From: Cyclobacterium jeungdonense
GTDB taxonomy: Bacteria > Bacteroidota > Bacteroidia > Cytophagales > Cyclobacteriaceae
Direction: 5' to 3'
Length of the DNA stretch: 64,000 nt
Assembly: GCF_010994275.1 (NCBI RefSeq)
Contig: NZ_WMCD01000006.1
Location: 248,001-312,000, forward strand
Shown here: in pieces, positions 16,168 to 25,099 of the stretch
Numbering within the stretch: position 1 is the stretch's first letter
Layout: every line of letters starts with the position of its first letter
Position numbers and translations under genes: made by a program
The notes under the pieces: generated by a model
Database searches by the model: none
Seen by the model: only the letters and a program-made list of their open reading frames with translations
What the model was told of the DNA's origin: nothing

Positions 16168-17427
16168 CTATAATTGTTTTTCCAGTAAGAAGGTGATTTT
16201 GTGTAAAGTGGAGACGTTTTCATCAGCAGGATCTCTGCGAAGCAATTCGAGTGAAATCACCTTTCCTTCGTTTGACCTTAGCAGATCGGTAATGTCGGAT
16301 AGTTTCCAGAAGGGGGCAGGAATTTTATTTATTGAAATGATTTCGTCGAATTCCTGAACGCCTTGTTGATGAGCAGGGGACCCCTCCCTTACCTGACTGA
16401 TATAAAAACGTTTGGTTTCAGCTGAATATACCCGAACCATCAATCCACTCATGTCGTATTTAAACTCGTTACTGAATCGAGCTCCTTTTTTGAAGAGCAT
16501 TCTTTTTCTGGGATAATCCATAATGATTTTCATCCGGTTAAGTACATCTGAACCGATACTCCCATTTCGGCCCGTATCGATGATTACATCTGAAAACTCG
16601 TTTTCTTCCGGATAGGAAGTGATGACATTCCTGAATTTCAGTCCGTTTATACCCACTCTTTTTACCCGGCCCACAAAGCCAAACAAATCTCCGCCAAGGG
16701 AACGGCCCAGGTCGCTTTCCAGCGTGACCTCAGGAAGAACAATTTCATCGCTTGTCTCCATATTAAGCAACAAACCATGATTGGCTCCTGTGTCAATCAG
16801 CAATTTTGAGTTTAGGTTCGGTCCATTTGATTGGCGGATGGTGGCTTGAATGTAGGGCTTGTTTCCCAAAATCTCAATTTCTGTTTTTCGAAAGCCCAAA
16901 GGCCTCCATTTGAGCGCAGATCTTTTGTAGAAACTAATAATACCATTGTCATAATCAATTTTTACGGGGTTATTTTTAAAAAATTCATGACCAATTACTC
17001 CAAAAACTGGAATACCTATGACCTTTTCCAATTCCAGAAAATCTTCGTCTAAAACCAATATTGCCTGAAATATCCCTTCGATGGGTCCCAGATCAAAATG
17101 GTTGTTTGGTGAGACGGAGGCACTCAATACCGTTTTTCCGTCGGCTCCTACCAGGTTTAATTTTCGGGTATATTGCATGTCCAATTCATCAGCCAGGGTT
17201 TTGCTGAAAAAAATATTGGATTTCACTCCTGTATCGAACAAAAAATTCACCTCAGGCCCTCCGTTGATCGATATGGGCATGATGATGAGGCTATTGGAAT
17301 CAATAAATGGCAGGTTCACTTTTCTCTTTTCTTTTTTCATGTAAAAGCCGGGAACCTGGCTTTGCAGGGAGAAAGCAATGAAAAACGAAAGAAAAAAAAA
17401 GATAAACGGTTTGATACCAAGGTGCAT
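16168..17427 (-). CDS. secreted retropepsin-like aspartic protease with C-terminal PDZ domain
   Basis: Protein of 419 residues with a hydrophobic signal peptide (about 5-24). Two retropepsin-type halves each carry a catalytic D-T-G: FLFDTGVKS with D65 and LLIDTGANHG with D212. A PDZ domain follows (about 325-405; SPAHQQGVQEFDEIISINK). This tandem arrangement is common in Bacteroidota periplasmic proteins annotated as aspartyl protease family. Having both aspartates in one chain suggests an intramolecular dimer with a PDZ for peptide-terminus recognition. Substrate unknown. It is transcribed alone, divergent from fur, with 205 bases between. Confidence 0.88.
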   Translation of the reverse strand: MHLGIKPFIFFFLSFFIAFSLQSQVPGFYMKKEKRKVNLPFIDSNSLIIMPISINGGPEVNFLFDTGVKSNIFFSKTLADELDMQYTRKLNLVGADGKTVLSASVSPNNHFDLGPIEGIFQAILVLDEDFLELEKVIGIPVFGVIGHEFFKNNPVKIDYDNGIISFYKRSALKWRPLGFRKTEIEILGNKPYIQATIRQSNGPNLNSKLLIDTGANHGLLLNMETSDEIVLPEVTLESDLGRSLGGDLFGFVGRVKRVGINGLKFRNVITSYPEENEFSDVIIDTGRNGSIGSDVLNRMKIIMDYPRKRMLFKKGARFSNEFKYDMSGLMVRVYSAETKRFYISQVREGSPAHQQGVQEFDEIISINKIPAPFWKLSDITDLLRSNEGKVISLELLRRDPADENVSTLHKITFLLEKQL

Positions 17428-17632
17428 AGATGCTGGGTTCGTGTTTATTGTTTTAATATAGAAAATTAATTTTAGTACTCAGTCATTAACGGCTATTCTT
17501 TGATGTTGTTTGAATTTACCGATCTCTTATTTAGAAGGATTGAAAATAACTATGGATAATGAGGATTGGAAAGTTAACAGGTTTGATAAATCTAAAAAAT
17601 AACTCATCTTTAATCTTTAGAATTCTAGAGTC

Positions 17633-18106
17633 ATGGCCGAAAAGTCAATAATTGAAAAAGCAAAGAAAATTTTCGAAAATTACCTCATCCGACAAGGGAG
17701 CCGTAAAACCCCTGAACGCTTCTCCGTAATCGATGAGCTTTATGCCTTGCCCCAGGATGAACACATAGATGTGGAAGGTTTATTTTTAAAAATGAGAAAC
17801 AGTGGGTATTCCATTAGCAGGGCTACCATATACAACACCCTGGACCTATTGGTAGAATGTGGTCTGGCAGTGAAGCATCAATTTAAGGACAAGGTTGCCC
17901 TGTACGAACAAGCACTTACCTACAAGCATCATGACCATTACGTCTGTAATCAATGCAGAAAGATTAAGGAATTTTCGGATCAGCGGATTAATTTAATAAA
18001 GGACGCCATGGGAAAGGAATTTTCATCCCACATTACCAGTCATTCCCTGGTGCTGTATGGGGATTGTAAGATTCCCGAATGCGAAAACTTACATGTCGTA
18101 TTGTAA
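17633..18106 (+). CDS. Fur-family transcriptional regulator
   Basis: Metal-responsive repressor of 157 residues. An N-terminal winged helix (about 10-85, with the recognition helix near SRATIYNTLDLL) precedes the metal-binding dimerisation domain with HHDH at 99-102 and cysteine pairs C105/C108 and C145/C150, which make a structural zinc site. It could be Fur (iron), PerR (peroxide) or Zur (zinc); the sequence alone does not decide. ATG 17633 gives the normal length. It converges with the SRPBCC gene, 18 bases apart, and is divergent from the aspartic protease. No operator was recognised with confidence. Confidence 0.92.
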   Translation: MAEKSIIEKAKKIFENYLIRQGSRKTPERFSVIDELYALPQDEHIDVEGLFLKMRNSGYSISRATIYNTLDLLVECGLAVKHQFKDKVALYEQALTYKHHDHYVCNQCRKIKEFSDQRINLIKDAMGKEFSSHITSHSLVLYGDCKIPECENLHVVL

Positions 18107-18124
18107 GAACATCTTTTTTCCGAT

Positions 18125-18577
18125 CTAAATTGGACTATCATGTCTAAAATACTTTTTATAAACAGGTTTGCGCATGGCAAACTGAGCGTACAATACGGGG
18201 AATAACAACAGCCCCAATAACCTATTTGGAGCCCGGTAGTTAATTTCATCGATGATTAAGGATTGAGAAACACCCTGCCTTACCACGCGGTGTTTGTGCC
18301 TCCAGGAACGGAGAAAAAAAGGTAGTTCTTTTCCTTCATCTACAAAGTAAAACTCCTTTTCATCCGTTTGATCTTCGGTAATCTCACTCGTCCATACTTG
18401 TTTGAAAAAAATAAAATTTAACTCCAGACTGACGATGTCTCCAGTAGATGAGCCATCAAAGCGAAGCAACTTCACCGGAGGAAAAGGCGGGTTCAGGGAT
18501 TCAAATAAATCCTCCGTGAACCCTTCTTTTACTTTTAGAAAGGGTTGGCTTACCCTGGTACTAAGGTTGATTTTCAT
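18125..18577 (-). CDS. SRPBCC-family ligand-binding protein
   Basis: Protein of 150 residues with the START/Bet v1-like pattern of Bacteroidota SRPBCC proteins: an N-terminal strand (MKINLSTRVSQPFLKVK), a central GDIVSLELNFIFF and LPFFLRSWRHKHRV, and a hydrophobic C-terminal helix (RLLGLLLFPVLYAQF). Such proteins bind hydrophobic ligands in a helix-grip cavity; the ligand is unknown. It lies 29 bases after hflC and is likely the last gene of the minus-strand unit running from the oxidase subunit III-like gene through hflK and hflC, which hints at a membrane or lipid connection. Its 3' end faces fur. Confidence 0.75.
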   Translation of the reverse strand: MKINLSTRVSQPFLKVKEGFTEDLFESLNPPFPPVKLLRFDGSSTGDIVSLELNFIFFKQVWTSEITEDQTDEKEFYFVDEGKELPFFLRSWRHKHRVVRQGVSQSLIIDEINYRAPNRLLGLLLFPVLYAQFAMRKPVYKKYFRHDSPI

Positions 18578-18606
18578 TAATAAAATCGGCGCTGTTGATT
18601 TATTAT

Positions 18607-19545
18607 TTATTGCATGTTTTTCAGGTATTTAAATAAATCACTGTCTGAAGAGATTACCAGATTGGTTTTCTCATCCAACGAATTTTCTAGCGCTTCCATG
18701 GACCGTAGAAATTGGTACAGGTCGATAGACTGCCTGTTTTTGTTGTAAGCAGAAGCGTATATCTCCGTTGCTTCAGCATCTGCCCGACCACGAATTTCTT
18801 CAGACTGTCTAACCGCTTCCGATTGAATTTGAGCAAGATCCCGTTCTTTATCCCCTTGGATTTTGCGGGCTTCACCCTGGCCTTCTGAACGGAACTGATC
18901 CGCAATCCGGTTTCGTTCGCTTATCATTCGGTCATAAACCCTGTCGCGCACCTCATCTACGTAGTTCATACGCTTAAACTTGAAATCCAGAATTCGCACG
19001 CCCAAATCTGAAGTCCTTTCATTGGCCTTTTGTAAAACGATCTCTTCGATCGCCTCCCTGCCCACTTCGATGTCCTCCAAAACTTCCAGTTCTTCCATAA
19101 AGTCTTCCGTGACTTCCGGATCCCGATTGGTGGAACGAACAATATCCAACAGGTCGTTGCTGGCGATGGCATTCCGGGTTTCTCCATCCAGAATGTCATC
19201 CAGCCTGGATTGAGCGGAACGTTCGTCCCTCAAACGGATAAAAAACTGCAAGGGGTCTGTAATTTGCCAGCGGGCATAGGTATCGACAAAAATAAACTTC
19301 TTGTCTTTAGTGGGTACCTGATTTTTGTCCCCATCCCATTCCAGGTAGCGCTTATCAAAAAATTGCACCTTTTGTATAAAGGGAATAACAAAGTTAACCC
19401 CAGGGCTGGTGCGTGGTTCTCCCACTGGTTTACCAAATTGCGTAACAATAGCCTGCTGTGTTTCATCGAGGATGAACACACTCTGACCAATAAAGATCAA
19501 TGCTACTACCACTAATACAATGTATACTATTTTACTTTTTTTCAT
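18607..19545 (-). CDS. hflC: HflC, membrane protease modulator (SPFH/prohibitin family)
   Basis: SPFH-domain protein of 312 residues with one N-terminal membrane helix (about 5-25) followed by LDETQQAIVTQFGKP and an SPFH/Band-7 domain, then a long charged helix (RFRSEGQGEARKIQ region) typical of HflC. With HflK it forms a large periplasmic-facing cage around the FtsH protease and modulates its degradation of membrane proteins. It lies 29 bases after hflK in the same transcript. The usual hflX neighbour is absent; here an oxidase subunit III-like gene precedes hflK. Confidence 0.93.
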   Translation of the reverse strand: MKKSKIVYIVLVVVALIFIGQSVFILDETQQAIVTQFGKPVGEPRTSPGVNFVIPFIQKVQFFDKRYLEWDGDKNQVPTKDKKFIFVDTYARWQITDPLQFFIRLRDERSAQSRLDDILDGETRNAIASNDLLDIVRSTNRDPEVTEDFMEELEVLEDIEVGREAIEEIVLQKANERTSDLGVRILDFKFKRMNYVDEVRDRVYDRMISERNRIADQFRSEGQGEARKIQGDKERDLAQIQSEAVRQSEEIRGRADAEATEIYASAYNKNRQSIDLYQFLRSMEALENSLDEKTNLVISSDSDLFKYLKNMQ

Positions 19546-19574
19546 TTGTCGACTTTTTTTCTATTCCGTTAGGC

Positions 19575-20552
19575 TCAGGGAGTAGGATTTTGGATGGCCT
19601 TGTTTAAGTTTAGCAAAGGCAAGACGTTGCTTCCCGTTTCATCCGTAATGATCGTATTTCCGATTTTCGGGAGCACTTTTTCGAGGGTTTCCAGATACAA
19701 ACGCTGCCTGGTCACTTCCGGTGCCTTGATATATGCCGCATAGACGGAATTAAACCTCTCGGCTTCCCCTCTCGCACCATTTATTCTGTTTAAGGCATAG
19801 GCCTCTGCTAATTGGATGGTTTCATCTGCTATTCCCCTCGCTCTTGGGATTACCCGATTGTAATCGGCCTCTGCCTCATTAATAAGCGTTTCTCTTTCCT
19901 GCTGGGCTTCATTAACCGCATTGAAACTAGGTTTTACAGGTTCCGGAGGATTTACATCCTGTAATACCACCTGATCGATTCGGATGCCATTTTCATATTC
20001 ATCACATAGTTCCTGTAGCAGAATTTCGACACTGGTCGCAATCTCCTGCCTGCCCACGGTCAGTACCTCATTTACAGTGCGGTCACCCACTATTTTTCTC
20101 ATTGCGGCCTCTGACATATCGTTCAGCGTTTTATCTGCATTTCGGACTTTAAAGAGATAGTTGTAGGAATTGACGATCCGGTACTGCACCACCCATTCTA
20201 CATCGGTTAGATTTAAGTCACCGGTAAGCATCATGCTTTCATCCCCGAATCCGGATTTCACGTATTCCGATTGCGTTCCAGCACTGCTGGTCCGAAATCC
20301 AAATTCTTGTTTCAATTGTCGCTGAACCGGAATTTTATACATGGTCTCCGCAAATGGAATAATAAAATTCAGTCCGGGATTAACGGTGCGATTGTATTCC
20401 CCCAATTGAATCACCACCCCTTCTTCTTCCGGTCCCACGGTTTTAACGGCTGAAAACAGCACAATTACCGCGGCCACCACCAGAACTATTTTGAATAAAT
20501 ATTTCTTTATCCAATCCGGGTTGACGTTGATCTCAAATTGTTTGTCTGACAT
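19575..20552 (-). CDS. hflK: HflK, membrane protease modulator (SPFH/prohibitin family)
   Basis: SPFH-domain protein of 325 residues. A short cytoplasmic N-terminus (without the glycine-rich extension of enterobacterial HflK) leads to a membrane helix at about 16-36, VGPEEEGVVIQLGEYNRTV, then the SPFH domain with VEWVVQYRIVNSYNYLFKV, and a long alpha-helical stalk (QQERETLINEAEADYNRV). Partner of HflC in the FtsH-regulating complex. It starts 90 bases downstream of the oxidase-like gene and precedes hflC. The TDVEWVVQYRI segment is typical of HflK rather than HflC, which supports assigning the two in this order. Confidence 0.93.
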   Translation of the reverse strand: MSDKQFEINVNPDWIKKYLFKIVLVVAAVIVLFSAVKTVGPEEEGVVIQLGEYNRTVNPGLNFIIPFAETMYKIPVQRQLKQEFGFRTSSAGTQSEYVKSGFGDESMMLTGDLNLTDVEWVVQYRIVNSYNYLFKVRNADKTLNDMSEAAMRKIVGDRTVNEVLTVGRQEIATSVEILLQELCDEYENGIRIDQVVLQDVNPPEPVKPSFNAVNEAQQERETLINEAEADYNRVIPRARGIADETIQLAEAYALNRINGARGEAERFNSVYAAYIKAPEVTRQRLYLETLEKVLPKIGNTIITDETGSNVLPLLNLNKAIQNPTP

Positions 20553-20642
20553 AGTATTTATTTTTTTTGCAATTTACGATTAATTGATGGAAGTAACCCC
20601 AGGGAGCGAACTCATTTCAAAGGTGCCTGCCTGAATTCTAAT

Positions 20643-21254
20643 CTAAAACATCCACAGAAATAACACGAACAGGATTAACCAGACTGCATCCATGAATTTC
20701 CAGTAAACTGAAAATAACTCCAGTTTCATTTTCTCATAAGGGTTGGTCAGGAGTATCAGGGATTTGACAGGGTCTTTCTCCGTTTTCCCAATTTGGATCA
20801 GAAGCACCAATGCGTAAATCAGTGCCCCACCCAGATGGAAAAGGTGAATACCGCTTAACAGGTAAAGAAAACTACCTGATGGAATGCCCCGAAAGTCTAT
20901 GCCTATGTCCGAAAGTTCTGTCCATCCCAAAAACTGAGAAATCGAAAAAAATAAACCCAGGAGAAGCGTATAAAACAAGTATTTCTTTGCCTGTTCTGGT
21001 TGCTCTGAAAGGAATCCGGGAATTATCTTGCCAGAGGTGTAAGTACTAACAAGGATAACCAGGGTACTCAAAATAAATGATTTTGGAATAGTAAACTGCT
21101 CATAGACACCTGCACCCGGTTGTGAAAGGACAAATGCCGTGGTAAGAAAGAAAAAAAGTAAACCACTGCTAAACATACCCAAGTACAGGATCGTCCTGTA
21201 TGGATGCATGTTTTCAATTTTTTGAAACCAGTGAGCTTTGTCTTCTTTTTGCAT
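20643..21254 (-). CDS. cytochrome c oxidase subunit III-like membrane protein
   Basis: Integral membrane protein of 203 residues with five hydrophobic segments, matching the five-helix form of heme-copper oxidase subunit III. The C-terminus LFSVYWKFMDAVWLILFVLFLW is the hallmark segment (compare the usual YWHFVDxVW), and HLFHLGGALIYALVLL lies before it. Subunit III normally supports proton uptake and stability of the aa3 complex. No other oxidase subunit gene is adjacent, so it may be a stand-alone paralogue. It precedes hflK on the same strand and is divergent from mfd. Confidence 0.83.
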   Translation of the reverse strand: MQKEDKAHWFQKIENMHPYRTILYLGMFSSGLLFFFLTTAFVLSQPGAGVYEQFTIPKSFILSTLVILVSTYTSGKIIPGFLSEQPEQAKKYLFYTLLLGLFFSISQFLGWTELSDIGIDFRGIPSGSFLYLLSGIHLFHLGGALIYALVLLIQIGKTEKDPVKSLILLTNPYEKMKLELFSVYWKFMDAVWLILFVLFLWMF

Positions 21255-21276
21255 ACCCTACCAATTGGTAACAAAA

Positions 21277-21284
21277 CAAATCTA
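21277..21284 (-). promoter_or_regulatory. possible -7 box for the subunit III-hflK-hflC unit
   Basis: On the minus strand these bases read TAGATTTG, an exact TAnnTTTG match, 22 bases before the ATG. No convincing -33 element at the usual spacing was found, so this is a weak call. Confidence 0.4.
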
Positions 21285-21406
21285 CCCTTTGTTGGTTCAA
21301 ACCATTTAATTTTCTCAAGGAATGGGATTCCGGAACAAAGGCTCCTTATTTGCGGGGAAATTAATAAATTGCGGCCGTTAGTTTATGACCATTAAATAAA
21401 ATATCG

Positions 21407-24400
21407 TTGGATAGACAATCGTTTTTGTCGCTTTACGAAGAAGACCCCTTCGTCAGGAACCTGGCTTTAACCTTGAGGGAAGGCCACCATAATAGAATGC
21501 AGGTTAGGGGCTTATCCGGAAGTATGGACATGATTCTGCTGCAGGCAATGGTCAAACTTACGGGAGGATTTCATGTAGTGCTGGCGCATGATAGAGAAGA
21601 AGCTGCTTATTTGGCTGGAGACTGGCAGGCCCTGACAGGGTCGCGACCCTATCTTTTTCCCGCCAGTTATAAAAAACCCTATCACCACGAAGACATTGAA
21701 AACGCCAATGTACTTTTGCGCGCTGAAATACTTAACCAGTTGTCCCAGTCACCAGAGACAGGTAAAATACTGGTCACTTCCCCAGAGGCCATTTACGAGA
21801 AGGTAATCAATAAAAAGAGCCTGAAAGAAAGCACATTTACCGTTCGTACGGGCGAAATGGTGGATTTGGCTTTCGTTGAAGAGTTATTCAGTACCTATGG
21901 TTTTGAAAAGGCAGACTTTGTCTACGAGGCAGGCCAATTTGCGGTAAGAGGGGGGATTATTGATATTTTTTCCTACGCCAATGACATGCCATATCGCCTG
22001 GAATTGTTTGGAAAGGAAATAGACAGCATCCGGGTATTTGATCCCGAGACGCAATTGTCCACCGTACCCATTGATCAAATCAGTATCATTCCAAACATTC
22101 AGACCAGTTTGCAGGAAGAATCCCGACAGCCGCTAACGGATTTTTTTCCGGAGAAGACTTGTTTTTGGATAAAGGATTATGCGCATTGCCTGGGCGTATT
22201 GGAGAGCTTATACGAAAAGGGGCAGGATTACTATCAGGATGGTGGCGATGCCGGTAAGACCTTGCTGATGCATCCTGAAAAGCTTTTCTTGTCAAAGGCT
22301 GCATTTGAGGAAGCCATTGCACCTTTCAGGCAAGTTGCTTTTGGCCATGTGTTTGCCTGGAAGGATGTCCCCGAGTTTCAGTATCAGGGACAGCCACAGC
22401 CTTCCTTTAATAAGCATTTTGATTTGTTGGTTCAGAACCTGAACGAAAATGCGGCCAAAGGAATCCGAAACATCATCTGCTCGGAAAGTGAAAAGCAAAT
22501 AGGTCGGCTCCAGAATATTTTTTCGGAAGTAGACCCGAGTCTTGAAATCCAAACCCTGCCCATCAGCCTTAGGGAAGGGTTTATAGATGCCTCATTAAAA
22601 TTAGCTTGTTATACAGACCACCAGATTTTCGAAAGGTTTCACCGCTACAAAACCAGCGGTAGGAGCAGTAAGTCCAAAGCCCTCACGCTGAAAGAGATCA
22701 AAAGTTTGCATCCGGGGGATTTTATTGTGCATGTGGATTACGGTATCGGCCGCTTCGCCGGATTAGAAAAAGTAGATGTAAATGGAAAGCTACAGGAAGC
22801 CATCCGTCTGGTTTTTCGGGACGATGATTTGTTGTATGTCAACATCCATTCCCTGCATAAAATATCCAAATACAGCAGTCAGGAAGGAACCCTTCCCACG
22901 ATGTCCAAGCTGGGTTCTCAGGAATGGGAAAACAAGAAAAAGAAGGTAAAGAAAAAGGTCAAAGACATTGCTAAAGACCTGATCCGCCTTTATTCCAAAC
23001 GCAAATCGGCCCCAGGTCATCGCTTTTCCCAGGACAGTGTACTTCAGGTGGAGTTAGAAAGTTCCTTTATCTATGAGGATACGCCGGATCAGGCAACGGC
23101 CACAACGGATGTCAAAGAAGACATGGAGAAGCCCTACCCCATGGACCGTCTTGTTTGCGGGGATGTAGGATTTGGGAAAACGGAGGTAGCAGTCCGGGCA
23201 GTATTCAAAGCAGTAAATGATCGCAAGCAGGTAGCCGTCTTGGTCCCGACCACCATTTTAGCCATGCAGCACTACCAGACTTTTAAGGAGCGACTGGCCG
23301 ATTTTCCGGTTGTTGTGGAGTACATCAACCGATTTCGGACGGCCAAAGAAACCAAGGAAATCATCCAAAAGGTAAGCAGCGGTGAAATTGACGTGCTGAT
23401 CGGAACACATCGTATCGTAAACAAAGACATAAAGTTCAAAGACCTGGGGCTGTTGGTCATTGATGAAGAGCAAAAATTTGGTGTAAAGGTAAAAGAGCAG
23501 CTCAAAGAGCTCCGGGTAAATGTCGATGTGCTTACGCTAACCGCCACCCCAATTCCGAGGACCTTGCATTTCTCTCTGATGGGGGCCCGGGACCTGTCGG
23601 TAATTGCCACCCCACCCCCAAACCGTCAGCCGGTAACCACTGAAATTTATACGTTTAGGGAAGATATCATTCGGGATGCAGTGGCAAATGAACTGAGTCG
23701 GGGAGGACAGGTGTTTTTTGTGCACAATCGGGTCGGAGAGATTGATTCCATTGCTAACCTGATCCTACGATTGGTGCCCGATGCCAAAGTAATAGGAGCC
23801 CACGGGCAGATGGATGGAAAAAAACTCGAAAGGGTCATGGTCGATTTTATTGAAGGAGCTTACGATGTTTTGATATCTACCAACATCATTGAATCTGGCC
23901 TCGATATTCCCAATGCCAACACCATCATAATAAACCGGGCTCATATGTTTGGCATGAGTGATTTACACCAGATGAGAGGCAGGGTAGGGCGTAGTAATAA
24001 AAAGGCATATTGCTTTTTGCTTACCCCACCCACTTCCACCCTGAGTGCGGAATCCAGGAAACGTTTGCAGGCATTGGAGGAGTTTTCAGATTTAGGTGAT
24101 GGATTCAAATTAGCGATGAGAGATCTGGACATCCGCGGAGCGGGTAACTTGCTAGGTGCTGAACAAAGCGGTTTTATTTCCGATCTGGGTTTTGAAATGT
24201 ATCATAAAATTTTAGATGAAGCGGTACAGGAGTTGAAGCAAACTGAATTTGCCTCCCTTTTTGAATCAGACCTGAAGGAAAAAACCGCCGTACTGGTTCA
24301 GGATTGTGTAATAGAAACGGATCTGGAATTATTGATCCCTGATAACTACGTTAGCAATATTTCCGAGAGACTGGGATTGTATTCCAAATTGGATGGTATT

Positions 24401-24751
24401 AAGGAAGAAAAGGAACTTGCTTCATTTAAAGAAGAAATCAGGGATCGATTTGGTCCCATTCCGGACCGGGTTCAAGCCTTGTTTGAAACGGTGGAATTGC
24501 GCTGGATGGCCGAGCGGCTGGGTTTTGAAAAACTGGCCTTGAAAAACGAACAAATGAAATGCTATTTCGTTTCATCAAAAAAGGACGCCTATTACAGCTC
24601 TTCCGTGTTTCAAAATATCATGGCCTTCATACAGTCCAAAGGGAGGTATTGTAAAATAAAAGAGACTAAAGATCGTTTACTATTGGTAATAAGGGATGTA
24701 GATTCCATAGGGAAAGCCAAAAGATGGCTGGGAGATATGTTGGCGACTTGA
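21407..24751 (+). CDS. mfd: transcription-repair coupling factor Mfd
   Basis: ATP-dependent translocase of 1114 residues that removes stalled RNA polymerase from DNA lesions and recruits UvrA. The N-terminal UvrB-like part comes first, then the RNA-polymerase-interacting CarD-like domain (HPGDFIVHVDYGIGRF, about 445-460), Walker A at GDVGFGKT (585-592), DEEQ box (VIDEEQKFG), TATPIPRTL, the QMRGRVGRS motif and the C-terminal TRCF domain. Start: the only plausible initiator is TTG 21407; an in-frame stop lies at 21386-21388 and the next ATG would cut into the conserved N-terminal domain. The gene is single, divergent from the hfl unit. Confidence 0.96.
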   Translation: MDRQSFLSLYEEDPFVRNLALTLREGHHNRMQVRGLSGSMDMILLQAMVKLTGGFHVVLAHDREEAAYLAGDWQALTGSRPYLFPASYKKPYHHEDIENANVLLRAEILNQLSQSPETGKILVTSPEAIYEKVINKKSLKESTFTVRTGEMVDLAFVEELFSTYGFEKADFVYEAGQFAVRGGIIDIFSYANDMPYRLELFGKEIDSIRVFDPETQLSTVPIDQISIIPNIQTSLQEESRQPLTDFFPEKTCFWIKDYAHCLGVLESLYEKGQDYYQDGGDAGKTLLMHPEKLFLSKAAFEEAIAPFRQVAFGHVFAWKDVPEFQYQGQPQPSFNKHFDLLVQNLNENAAKGIRNIICSESEKQIGRLQNIFSEVDPSLEIQTLPISLREGFIDASLKLACYTDHQIFERFHRYKTSGRSSKSKALTLKEIKSLHPGDFIVHVDYGIGRFAGLEKVDVNGKLQEAIRLVFRDDDLLYVNIHSLHKISKYSSQEGTLPTMSKLGSQEWENKKKKVKKKVKDIAKDLIRLYSKRKSAPGHRFSQDSVLQVELESSFIYEDTPDQATATTDVKEDMEKPYPMDRLVCGDVGFGKTEVAVRAVFKAVNDRKQVAVLVPTTILAMQHYQTFKERLADFPVVVEYINRFRTAKETKEIIQKVSSGEIDVLIGTHRIVNKDIKFKDLGLLVIDEEQKFGVKVKEQLKELRVNVDVLTLTATPIPRTLHFSLMGARDLSVIATPPPNRQPVTTEIYTFREDIIRDAVANELSRGGQVFFVHNRVGEIDSIANLILRLVPDAKVIGAHGQMDGKKLERVMVDFIEGAYDVLISTNIIESGLDIPNANTIIINRAHMFGMSDLHQMRGRVGRSNKKAYCFLLTPPTSTLSAESRKRLQALEEFSDLGDGFKLAMRDLDIRGAGNLLGAEQSGFISDLGFEMYHKILDEAVQELKQTEFASLFESDLKEKTAVLVQDCVIETDLELLIPDNYVSNISERLGLYSKLDGIKEEKELASFKEEIRDRFGPIPDRVQALFETVELRWMAERLGFEKLALKNEQMKCYFVSSKKDAYYSSSVFQNIMAFIQSKGRYCKIKETKDRLLLVIRDVDSIGKAKRWLGDMLAT

Positions 24752-25099
24752 TCCCGACTACCCCCTTACCCTTTTGGGAAAGAGAGGTTTATAAAGAAAT
24801 AATCAAAATAAATCAAAATTTTTCATGCCAGCATTTATAACTATGGTATGAAGGTTTTTGTAGTATTTCACATAATTGGCTCAATCCTTTCTTTTGGACA
24901 AGACTACTGGCGAAAAAGAATATTGGTATAATATATTATTGATCATATATTAGCGTTTTAATAGGGCAAAACAAAAAAATTGTCACATGAAATCGAGCAT
25001 GACGTACCTGTCACATATTGGATGATTATAAAACATGCGAGATTCTCCCGATTAAATATCGGAAGAGGCTATCTGACCGTTGAAAAAAAATATAAACAG
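24752..25099. other. intergenic region upstream of the gldJ-like gene
   Basis: AT-rich 348-base gap with no supported gene. An open frame runs into it from the gldJ-like gene (to 24980), but that part lacks family similarity and overlaps a palindromic repeat (24987-25045). I found no confident TAnnTTTG promoter. Confidence 0.6.
24987..25045 (+). repeat. palindromic repeat, left copy, flanking gldJ
   Basis: Three blocks are exact reverse complements of blocks downstream of gldJ: ATGAAATCGAGCATGACG (24987-25004), GGATGATTAT (25020-25029) and ACATGCGAGATTC (25033-25045). The element is also palindromic within itself (AATCGAGCATG against CATGCGAGATT), so each copy can fold as a hairpin. It ends 54 bases before the gldJ start codon. 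Confidence 0.85.

Noticed and set aside
24980..25099. N-terminal extension of the gldJ-like protein by 40 residues
   Set aside because: It would bury the lipoprotein signal and its coding region coincides with a palindromic repeat.
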